A stretch of DNA of 36,225 nucleotides from contig CAYYIS010000050.1 in the NCBI GenBank assembly GCA_964470965.1, positions 1-36,225 on the forward strand, in the 5' to 3' direction. Below, one piece after another: positions 16,431 through 23,778 of the stretch. The notes beneath the pieces are model-generated. The model worked only from the letters and a program-made list of their open reading frames with translations, searched no databases and was not told the DNA's origin. The translations under genes and the position numbers were made by a program. The stretch is from CAYYIS01 sp964470965 (lineage in GTDB: Bacteria > JAAXHH01 > JABIQT01). The first letter of the stretch is position 1. Every line of letters begins with the position of its first letter.

Positions 16431-17732
16431 ATGAAATTACCGTTTTTTATCGCGTTATCGATGGCGTTTGCAGTGGCTATATCGAGTGCCGGACAGGATC
16501 CTGAGGGAGCGCGCTCGCTGGTTATTTTGTACACCAGCGACACCAACGGTCAGTTCGAAGCGTGCGACTGACCCGGTAACCCCTTCGGCGGTTTGCCGAA
16601 ACGCTCCGCATATTTCAATCAGGTCCGGCAGCAGCATCCCAATGTTCTGGCGGTCGATGCCGGGGATATGATGGGCTGGCAGCCCAACGCCGAGCGCCAC
16701 CGTGTTTTGTTCGACCTGGTTCGGCACCTCGGCTATGATGCTGTAGGGATCGGCGACAACGATTTCGTGGACGGCTTGCGGTTTCTCAGGGAGATGATCC
16801 GGGAGTACGACGTGCCGGTCGTGTCCGCGGGCGTGCTGGAAGCAGCCGGTCGGCTGCCGTTCGGACCTGCCTATCGTGTTATTCAGATCGGCACGGTAAG
16901 GGTGGGCATCATTGGGATCGCTGATCCGGCGGCGTTCACGCTGATGAAACCGGATCAGCGCAGCAAAATCACCACAGATGTGCCCAGAGAATCGCTTTCT
17001 CTGTTTCTGCCCAAGATCCGCCGGGAAGCGGATCTGATCCTGGTGCTCTCCCACGGCACTCTTTCACACAACCGTACGCTGGCCAGACGTTTCCCTGATG
17101 TAGATGTCATCGTCGGCAGCTATAGTAGTCGTCCGCTCTTCGAGCCGGTTATTGAAGGTGAAACTCTGATTGTCCAGTCGGGAAACAACGGGTCCCATGT
17201 GGGGCGGCTCGATCTGATCGTGGATGATTCGAATCAGATTACCAGTTATCATGGCTGGCTGGAGCCCTTACTGGAAAGTTTGCCTGACGACCCGGAAGTC
17301 CTCGGTATCGTAGAGGCTTATAGGGAGACGCTCCGCAGAAAGGCGGAGCAGGTGGCGGAATTGATGTCCTATGAGCCGCGATACCAAGGTGAGACATGCC
17401 GGCCTTGCCATGAAGACCAGTACCGGCAATGGCAGACAACGGCCCATGCCCATGCATTTCAGACGCTGACGGATGCGGGTAAGGATCAGTCGCCTGAATG
17501 TCTGTTCTGCCATACCACCGGATATGGCAGCCCGTTCGGTTACCTCGATCAGACCACTACCCCGGGGCTGGCCGATGTGCAGTGCGAGATCTGCCACAAG
17601 GTCGCCGAACAACATGGACAGGTTCCGTCTCCAGTTGCGCCGGTTTCTCCGCTGACATGCATCGAATGTCACACCCCCACACAGAGCCCCGAATTCCGCT
17701 ACGAAGAGGCGGTCATGGACATCTCACATTAA
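16431..17732 (+). CDS. predicted selenoprotein: exported metallophosphatase-like tetraheme cytochrome c with in-frame UGA at codon 47
   Basis: AAAGAGGG precedes the ATG at 16431, 22 bp after tamA. A signal peptide (about 1-21) leads into YTSDTNGQFEACD, then UGA (16569-16571), then PGNPFGGLPKR in the same frame, and the frame stays open to 17732 (433 residues if UGA is read). In Cys relatives, as I recall them, this segment reads E-x-C-G-C...GGL-x-R, so UGA replaces the second Cys. Residues 30-300 resemble a 5'-nucleotidase/metallophosphatase fold, but most metal-binding His are missing. The C-terminus resembles cytochrome c554, with heme sites CRPCH (323), CLFCH (357), CEICH (385) and CIECH (410). 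A SECIS-like hairpin follows the UGA. A nonsense mutation is the alternative, made unlikely by 386 undamaged codons. The redox substrate is unknown. Confidence 0.75.
16569..16600 (+). promoter_or_regulatory. SECIS-like hairpin directly after the in-frame UGA
   Basis: After UGA (16569-16571) come 12 nt, then TTCGGC (16584-16589), loop GGUUU (16590-16594) and GCCGAA (16595-16600): a perfect 6-bp stem. Bacterial SECIS elements need a short stem capped by a small loop beginning with G and containing GU, within about 16-37 nt of the UGA. The loop GGU here starts at nt 19 after the UGA, the position I recall for the GGU of the E. coli fdhF SECIS loop. Confidence 0.7.
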
Positions 17733-17808
17733 ATCGTACCGTGAAACACCTCGTAATATTGCTGAAAATCCACTATGGTATCTCACAGAATTGGTGTATA
17801 TTGACTGA

Positions 17809-17838
17809 TTGAGGGGACCGATTTCCATATCCTATTAT
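17809..17838 (+). promoter_or_regulatory. candidate promoter for the glycosidase-like gene
   Basis: TTGAGG (17809-17814), 18 bp, TATTAT (17833-17838). The predicted start is near 17845, leaving a short leader with an AGG ribosome site before the ATG at 17860. This would make the downstream pair a transcription unit separate from tamBA. Confidence 0.4.
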
Positions 17839-17859
17839 GCATAACGAAACAGGCTGTTA

Positions 17860-19485
17860 ATGTTCTCACGACGAAAATATCAAGTCTTCACATACTATTA
17901 TCATGTCGATAATCCGGATCGCTGGAATACCGATTTCAGTGAACTAAAAGAAAACGGATTTCAATATCTGGTCGTATCAGAAGGATTCGATCTCAGGAAC
18001 TTGCTGACAACTGATTCAGAGAAAGATCAGTTGTTCCGTTTTTTGGATGCTGTGAATTCCCAAGGTCTCTCCTGCATCCTGAATATCGGTAATCCGCGTG
18101 AACTGTATATCCTGCCAGACGCCCGGCGTTGGCGAATCGACTACATCCGCCATGTGACAGAAACACTGGGTGATCATCCAGCCCTGTACGCGTTGATGTT
18201 AGAGGCCTCCCCGAACGGCGGCGCCAACGCCGGCCTGGATCGGTGGAAGATCCTGACCGCGGAACTGGAAGGTCGTATCGAGTCCGACAATCTGACCGGC
18301 GATGGATATCAGCATGCCGTGAAGCGATGGCAGATGGAACAATATACAGATTATATCGGTGAAATAGTTGGCGTCATAAAAAAGGCGTGCCCCCGATTGA
18401 AGACGACCATCAGCTTCTGTATGGATGCCTTGTTCCCGAATCAGGCACTAGTCCATTTTCAGGACGTGGCACGACACTTGGATTTCGTCATCATCGACGC
18501 CGGTTCCGGTTGGGTGGGAGATCCGAATGAAGGCCGCTACCTGCACCGGTTTGTAACAAATGTAGCCACCGAATTGGTCAATAAGGCGGTGTGGGTCATC
18601 ATCGGATCCCACGTGGAACAAAGCAGATATCAACCCGAACTTCGCGATATCTGGGAGTGGACCCAACAGGTAATGGACCAGGGGGCCATCGGCGTGGGAT
18701 GGCGTGGCTGGGACCACTCCCGGTGGAGCGATCAATATCCCGTGAGAGGTATTCCGCTGGCCGAACGCAAGCGAGCCTGTTGGGAAACCATCCTCTCTTT
18801 GAGTCAGAATGCGGCAGAGTCGGTTCCGGGTGCGGTTGAGAATAAAACGGCTTCGCAGGCATGCTTACTATCCTATGACGCATTCATAAACAAGCTTCCG
18901 ATGGCCGACTGTTTTGTTCCTAACCTGATCCTGGGTGAGGAGGCTGGGTTTCCGCTGGCCTATGCCACCGATACACAGATCATGGACGGCAAAGGTCTTG
19001 GAAAGCAGAAGGTCCTCTTCACAACGCCGTGCCCGTCCGTACGTGGCGAAATCGTTGACCGCCTTCTCAAATTCATGAATAACGGCGGATGGATTATAGC
19101 TTCGGCCGATGATTTTGCAACGAACGAGCAGATCATACCCTCAGATGCGCGCAGCCGCCTGTTCGGCATACGGCAGGAATCCTCCATTTTCCATGATGAC
19201 CGGATTCTTCTTAGCGTCGGTTTTAAACATCTTCCCGAAGGCACTAGTTTGGCTGCCGCCTGGCACCGGTCCCGTCTGACGGAATGTGACGATTACGTTC
19301 GAACGCTGGCCAGGTGGAGTGATAAAAGTCCGGCAATACTAATTATGCCTCATGGCAAAGGCGGCGCATTGTATATAGGTACCGAGCCGTTCCGGGCTGC
19401 GCTCACGTCAGAAAACCGGACCGACTGGAGACGGTTTCTCCAGGCGATCGCCGATCCCAATACCCTAAAAGCCCTCACCGTGTAA
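17860..19485 (+). CDS. glycoside-hydrolase-like TIM-barrel protein with C-terminal GATase-like domain
   Basis: The 541-residue protein lacks a signal peptide, so it is probably cytoplasmic. Residues about 1-320 look like a glycosidase-type (beta/alpha)8 barrel: YYYHVDNPDRW at the start, YALMLEASPNG after a fourth-strand-like segment, then TISFCMDALF, FVIIDAGSGW, WVIIGSHVEQS and IGVGWRGWDHSRW, a series of strand ends rich in acidic and aromatic residues. Residues about 340-535 (KVLFTTPCPSVRGEIVDRLL, then NNGGWIIAS) resemble the class-I-GATase/beta-galactosidase trimerisation fold that follows the barrel in GH42-like enzymes. I cannot assign a catalytic pair with certainty; Glu in the LEASP segment is one candidate. 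The HAD gene starts 5 bp after its stop, which suggests both act on one sugar or sugar phosphate. Confidence 0.55.
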   Translation: MFSRRKYQVFTYYYHVDNPDRWNTDFSELKENGFQYLVVSEGFDLRNLLTTDSEKDQLFRFLDAVNSQGLSCILNIGNPRELYILPDARRWRIDYIRHVTETLGDHPALYALMLEASPNGGANAGLDRWKILTAELEGRIESDNLTGDGYQHAVKRWQMEQYTDYIGEIVGVIKKACPRLKTTISFCMDALFPNQALVHFQDVARHLDFVIIDAGSGWVGDPNEGRYLHRFVTNVATELVNKAVWVIIGSHVEQSRYQPELRDIWEWTQQVMDQGAIGVGWRGWDHSRWSDQYPVRGIPLAERKRACWETILSLSQNAAESVPGAVENKTASQACLLSYDAFINKLPMADCFVPNLILGEEAGFPLAYATDTQIMDGKGLGKQKVLFTTPCPSVRGEIVDRLLKFMNNGGWIIASADDFATNEQIIPSDARSRLFGIRQESSIFHDDRILLSVGFKHLPEGTSLAAAWHRSRLTECDDYVRTLARWSDKSPAILIMPHGKGGALYIGTEPFRAALTSENRTDWRRFLQAIADPNTLKALTV

Positions 19486-19490
19486 ACTCA

Positions 19491-20324
19491 ATGCGTTACC
19501 TTTCGGATACACAGATCGAACTGGTCAATCCGGATATCATAAAACGCGGGATTCGATTTGCGGTATTTGATTTCGATGGCACCGTCTCGTTGATCCGTGA
19601 AGGCTGGCGGAACATCATGATCCCGATGATGGTTGATATCCTGGCCGAAACACCGACCAGGGAAACCCGGGATGAACTGAATACTGTGGTGGTGGACTTT
19701 GTCGATCGGTTGACCGGTAGACAGACGATCTACCAGATGATCCGTCTCGCGGAAGAGGTGGTGAAACGGGGAGGTTTACCTGAAGAACCGTTGGTTTACA
19801 AGCACCGCTATCATGATATGCTGTGGGAGCGGATCGAAGGACGCATCACCGGTCTAAAAAACGGGACCTTATCTCCAGAGTCAATGATGGTTCCGGGTGT
19901 GGAAAGGATGCTGAAGGCTCTCCGGTCCCGGGATGTTATTCTGTTTCTTGCCAGCGGAACAGATCTAACATACGTACAGGAGGAAGTTGCCGCACTCGGA
20001 GTTGTTTCTTTATTTAATGGAGGGGTCTACGGTGCACTTGACCAATACAAGCAGTTTTCCAAACAGAAACTGCTGAATGATATTATCACCGCACACAACC
20101 TAACGGGATCAGAACTCGTCGTCATTGGTGACGGCTTTGTAGAAATAGAAGAGGCTCTGCGGGTTGGAAGTGTCGCAGTCGGTGTGGCGTCCGATGAAGC
20201 AAGGCGGTGTGGTATCGATGAATGGAAGCGCAAAAGGCTCTTAGAGGCCGGTGCGGATATCATCATTCCTGAATTCCGCGAGTGGGAGACACTGACGGCT
20301 TACCTCTTCGGAGAGTATGAATAA
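19491..20324 (+). CDS. HAD-superfamily phosphatase
   Basis: The 277-residue protein has all HAD motifs: AVFDFDGTV near residue 27 (nucleophile and acid/base Asp), FLASGTD (motif II Ser/Thr), a Lys in the KQFSKQK segment, and VVIGDG with a following acidic residue (motif IV, GDGFVEIEE). A large helical cap (about 40-120) fits the phosphoglycolate phosphatase type. It starts five bases after the glycosidase-like gene, so it is co-translated with it and probably removes phosphate from a related sugar phosphate. The substrate is unknown. Confidence 0.85.
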   Translation: MRYLSDTQIELVNPDIIKRGIRFAVFDFDGTVSLIREGWRNIMIPMMVDILAETPTRETRDELNTVVVDFVDRLTGRQTIYQMIRLAEEVVKRGGLPEEPLVYKHRYHDMLWERIEGRITGLKNGTLSPESMMVPGVERMLKALRSRDVILFLASGTDLTYVQEEVAALGVVSLFNGGVYGALDQYKQFSKQKLLNDIITAHNLTGSELVVIGDGFVEIEEALRVGSVAVGVASDEARRCGIDEWKRKRLLEAGADIIIPEFREWETLTAYLFGEYE

Positions 20325-20929
20325 TTCAATATCTCCTATGTTTCTACCTTAGATACCATTCTTGTTAACGAATTAGGCCTCAAAGCTGTCTGTAATCTGT
20401 CCCCCACCAGTTTTATCAAAGGCGCTTTTGTTCTAACTAGGGGCGGCTTCTGCCGGGAGTTGGCTGCCACGACGGAACGGCCTGTAAGAACGGATGGATT
20501 TTCCCTGTGGTCTTTGGGAAAACAATGCTATTTGATTAGTCCGGCGCCGTGGTTGGTTAACGTGCTGCCATTGATTAATTTCGCCAGCGCGGCACTCCAG
20601 ATAGCGTTGTTGACGGTCCTGGAGAAATAAGGCACCTTGCACACTTTGTTTAAGTTAGGATGGACCGATTTGAGAGTTATAGTCCTCAATTCGGTTATTG
20701 CCGGTTTCGGTTCGATCCCCATAACAAAGTCCGGAAGTTCATGCTGAGTTACGATATTCTCTGAAGCGCCGCCGGATGACGCCCGTGTTCGGCCATCCGG
20801 TTTCCCGACCGAACCAGGGGGCCAAGATAGTCTTAGCCCAGGCTTTGCTGGATGTACGTTGACGGAAGCGGACAGGGAGGGTGTTTGGAAATGCCGCTCA
20901 CGCATACTTCGACGGTGATTCTTTTCAAC
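20325..20929. other. 605-bp region without a recognised gene; possible gene remnant
   Basis: The longest frame is 20528-20905 on the minus strand (125 codons). Its middle (ENIVTQHELPDFVMGIEPK) reads like protein, but it lacks a ribosome site and resembles nothing I know. I looked in all three minus-strand frames for the C-terminal half of LarC and did not find it. Most likely decayed sequence downstream of larC and the HAD gene. Confidence 0.4.
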
Positions 20930-21712
20930 TCATCTCTCCCCGATACAAACCCTCAGCAAATTCGGATGTTCTTCGAAATCCTTCGTTCCGGCGCCGTAGC
21001 CGATCAGTTCTAGGACCATAGGCGGCATAGGTCCGAAGCCGGTCGCTATGGTTTTAACGATGGCAGCGCCAGTTGGCGTAACAAGCTCGCCACGCGTGGC
21101 CGTCTGATACACCGGAAAGCCCTTGAGCAACTCCAGCGCACCGGGTGCGGGTACCGGCAGTCGCCCGTGGGCGCAACGGACGAATCCGCTGCCTACAGGC
21201 AGAGCGGAGACATACACCGCCTCGATACCCATCAGATGCAGGCCGACACACGTACCAACGATATCGATTACCGCATCCATCCCGCTGACTTCATGCAGAT
21301 GAACATCATCCTTGTCCATACCATGCATGCTGCCTTCAGCCGCGGCGAGATGTTCGAACGCTGAAGAAGCTCTCTGTCGGATCGCAGGATCCAGATCGCT
21401 CTCGTTAATGAATTCCAGCAGGTCTCTCAAATGTCGCGTTGGTCCGTGGTTATGATCATGATGATGGTGCGGTTCGTCTTTACCCGGCATTTCGACCATA
21501 TCCCGTCCGTCCGGAGCTTCGATGATCACATCGATTTTGGTGCCCACGATTTCATGTTTCTTGGTATGACGCCGCTCGACCCTGAAATTGTCGAAAGGAA
21601 GTTTTCGTAATTCCTCACGGAATCTGTCAAAATCCAGGCCGGCATCTACTAACGCACCCAGAACCATGTCACCGCTGACACCGGAAAAACAATCGAAATA
21701 GGCAATAGTCAT
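20930..21712 (-). CDS. larC: LarC N-terminal part (LarC1), nickel-pincer cofactor nickel insertion
   Basis: LarC inserts nickel into the pyridinium-3,5-dithiocarboxylate mononucleotide cofactor of lactate racemase and related enzymes. The protein (260 residues from ATG 21712) begins with the family signature YFDCFSGVSGDM and continues with a His-rich loop (EPHHHHDHNHG), DDVHLHEVSGMDAVIDIVG, GRLPVPAPG and RGELVTPTGAAI. These are all LarC1 features. It stops at the boundary where full LarC continues into LarC2 with a DDMxPE-type segment, and no LarC2 is found downstream. In Lactobacillus a programmed frameshift joins the two parts; none is evident here. The frame is open to 21784, but the family start and signature begin at 21712. 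No larA, larB or larE is in the window. Confidence 0.85.
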   Translation of the reverse strand: MTIAYFDCFSGVSGDMVLGALVDAGLDFDRFREELRKLPFDNFRVERRHTKKHEIVGTKIDVIIEAPDGRDMVEMPGKDEPHHHHDHNHGPTRHLRDLLEFINESDLDPAIRQRASSAFEHLAAAEGSMHGMDKDDVHLHEVSGMDAVIDIVGTCVGLHLMGIEAVYVSALPVGSGFVRCAHGRLPVPAPGALELLKGFPVYQTATRGELVTPTGAAIVKTIATGFGPMPPMVLELIGYGAGTKDFEEHPNLLRVCIGER

Positions 21713-22088
21713 AAAAGATCTAGGTTGTAGGGTATCGAAAGAATAAAAGAGACCTTGGCGACAGAACAACATACATGCAGCCATGGTCTATGCCAAGACA
21801 ATTACACTTATCCGGACAACATTACAAAAGGATGAGGCGGCCAGATAGAATTAATGGACACGGGTCCATCGATTTGGAAATTTAACCTGTCACCTAAACC
21901 GAAATACGGTCTGTACTTCCGTGGTGTGACCAGCTTCGGAGAAGGACTTTGAAACCCGTTGAAAATCCAAATTTCACCGTCGGCGTTGATTATTAAACGG
22001 TGTTTGGATCGTATCCCACCTAAGCAACAATGAGACCAAACAAGCCTCGTCATAATAACGCACCCCAAACTACTTCTGACGTTCTTCT
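21713..22088. other. intergenic region, possible remnant frame
   Basis: An 86-codon minus-strand frame (21808-22068) has plausible protein composition in its second half (GLGDRLNFQIDGPVSINSIW), but no ribosome site and no family I recognise. No terminator or promoter stands out. Confidence 0.35.
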
Positions 22089-22919
22089 TTACAGCAAGAA
22101 TTTCTCTATTACACAGGCCACCCCTTCTTCGTCGTTGGTGGGAGCGATGAAATCCGCGACGGCACGTATGTCTTCCGCCGCATTTTCAACCGCCACGCCC
22201 AGCCCTGCGTATTGAATCATATCCAGATCGTTGAAGTTGTCTCCCACCGCGACCATCTGTGCTGCTTCGATGTTGTAGGTCTCGCTCAGAAACGCCAGCG
22301 CTTTGCTTTTGGATACATCCGGTGCCACCACCTCTAGAAACCAGTAGCCATCCACAAGTGTGCTGCGTGAAAGGATAACGCCGGCATCCGGCCAGCGCGC
22401 GGCCAGCTGCGACTGCAGTCGTTCCAACTCCTCGCCTGATCCGGCAACTCCGATCTGTGCCGGGTCCTGCGTGGTAGCCGCCGTCAGGTCCGGGACTTCC
22501 CGGGCTTTTGCGTGATTAACGCCGATATAGCGTCGCCGCCATTCATTGGGTGTCCGTTCGGCTTCATGATAGAAATGCTGTCCGCCCAAGACAGGGCCAT
22601 AAACGAGTGGGTCGTGTCCCTGATCTTTGAAAAATACGATCAGACCCAGAGCCCATGCTAGGGGAAGGTTGATCGCCCGGAGTACGGTTCCGCCCAGGTG
22701 CTCCAGGATCAATGCTCCACTGTGGAACACCAGTCCGGTGGAGGCATGTACTTGGTCCGCGATACTACGTCCGGAATGAAGGCTCCGCCCGGTGCACAGG
22801 AACACGTGCGTGCCGCTCACAATCGCCCGTTGAATCGCGTCCTTGGTTCGCGGAGTTATGGTCCGCTGGCTTGTAAGCAGCGTACCGTCGATATCTATTG
22901 CGATGAGCTTATAATTCAT
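22089..22919 (-). CDS. Cof-type HAD-IIB phosphatase
   Basis: The 276-residue protein begins MNYKLIAIDIDGTLL (motif I Asp-x-Asp at 9 and 11), with FLCTGRS (motif II), Lys in SKSKAL (motif III) and AVGDNFNDLDM (motif IV). The type IIB cap lies between motifs II and III. Such enzymes dephosphorylate sugar phosphates or nucleotides. It begins 3 bp after the stop of a paralogue with the same layout and nearly the same motifs, a tandem duplication, in the same direction as the galactokinase-like gene. The duplicates have diverged strongly in the cap, which decides substrate. Confidence 0.9.
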   Translation of the reverse strand: MNYKLIAIDIDGTLLTSQRTITPRTKDAIQRAIVSGTHVFLCTGRSLHSGRSIADQVHASTGLVFHSGALILEHLGGTVLRAINLPLAWALGLIVFFKDQGHDPLVYGPVLGGQHFYHEAERTPNEWRRRYIGVNHAKAREVPDLTAATTQDPAQIGVAGSGEELERLQSQLAARWPDAGVILSRSTLVDGYWFLEVVAPDVSKSKALAFLSETYNIEAAQMVAVGDNFNDLDMIQYAGLGVAVENAAEDIRAVADFIAPTNDEEGVACVIEKFLL

Positions 22920-22922
22920 ATT

Positions 22923-23756
22923 TTATATCGCAAACCGTTCGATAACGCGTGCCACACCATCTTCGTTGTTGGACGCGGTAATATGGTCCGCCCTTTCCTT
23001 GGCTTCCGGAGTAGCATTGCCCATCGCAACGCCGAGGCCCGCACTTGTTAACATGTCCAGGTCGTTCAAGTTGTCACCTATGGCTAAGGTTTCCGACATG
23101 TCTATGCCCAGGATCGAGGCCAACTCGCGGAGTCCGGTGCCTTTTGACACGCCCCGGGGTGTCAACGTAACATGGCAATACTGCCGGTCGATCGGGCTGA
23201 CTTCCAGTGTGACCGTCGTCTCCGGCATCCGGGATTTGAACATCGGCTCGAGATCCCGGATGCGTTCCACCCGGTCTGTAGTCGCTACCATAGCCGGATC
23301 GGCGGAAATGGTGGCGAGGACATCTTCGACACGGTGGGCGCGCCCTGGGTTTTTATCCACATATTCCCGAAACGCCTCGTTAGCCGGATCCATTCTGTCG
23401 TAATAGAAATACTGGCTCTCAGGAAGCGGGGCATACACCAGCGGGAAGCATGCCACGTCCCGTAATTGATTGACCGCGTCTACCGCAACGCACTGCGGGA
23501 GATTACGCACGTACAGGAATCGTCCTCGTGGAATATCGGAGATCAGCGCGCCACCGTTCAGGATCAACGGCGCATTCAGGTCAGGAACCTCATACTTGAT
23601 CCGCGAGGCCGTCAGGACGCCGCGGCCGGTGCATAGTGTTACATAAATGCCCCTGTTCATGGCGGCGGTAATTGCCGTCCGATTGCCTTCGGTAACCTCC
23701 TTATGGTCATTGAGCAGTGTACCGTCGATATCTATTGCTATGAGTCTGTAGGACAT
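22923..23756 (-). CDS. Cof-type HAD-IIB phosphatase (paralogue)
   Basis: From ATG 23756 (MSYRLIAIDIDGTLLND) the protein has 277 residues; the frame is open upstream to 23834, but that part overlaps the kinase gene and adds an unlikely leader. Motifs: DIDGTLL, TLCTGRG, SKGTGL with the motif III Lys, and AIGDNLNDLDM. The C-terminus (GDN...GLGVAMGNATPEAKERADHIT, then NNEDGVARVIE) aligns with its downstream paralogue. It starts 22 bp after the galactokinase-like stop, so the kinase and the two phosphatases likely form one sugar-phosphate transcript. Confidence 0.9.
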   Translation of the reverse strand: MSYRLIAIDIDGTLLNDHKEVTEGNRTAITAAMNRGIYVTLCTGRGVLTASRIKYEVPDLNAPLILNGGALISDIPRGRFLYVRNLPQCVAVDAVNQLRDVACFPLVYAPLPESQYFYYDRMDPANEAFREYVDKNPGRAHRVEDVLATISADPAMVATTDRVERIRDLEPMFKSRMPETTVTLEVSPIDRQYCHVTLTPRGVSKGTGLRELASILGIDMSETLAIGDNLNDLDMLTSAGLGVAMGNATPEAKERADHITASNNEDGVARVIERFAI

Positions 23757-23778
23757 GGTTTTTATCCGCACTATCTGA

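Noticed and set aside
16569..16571. UGA read as Trp or Gly because of a variant genetic code
   Set aside because: Several genes in the window end normally in TGA (at 213, 9090, 14541, 20930 and 34007), so UGA is a stop here.
16593..17732. Treating the downstream part of the cytochrome gene as an independent gene starting at TTG 16593
   Set aside because: The TTG lies within the conserved GGL segment, has no ribosome site, and would drop the signal peptide needed for heme attachment in the periplasm.
20930..20945. Programmed frameshift joining LarC1 to LarC2
   Set aside because: The frames just downstream contain stops and no LarC2-like sequence.
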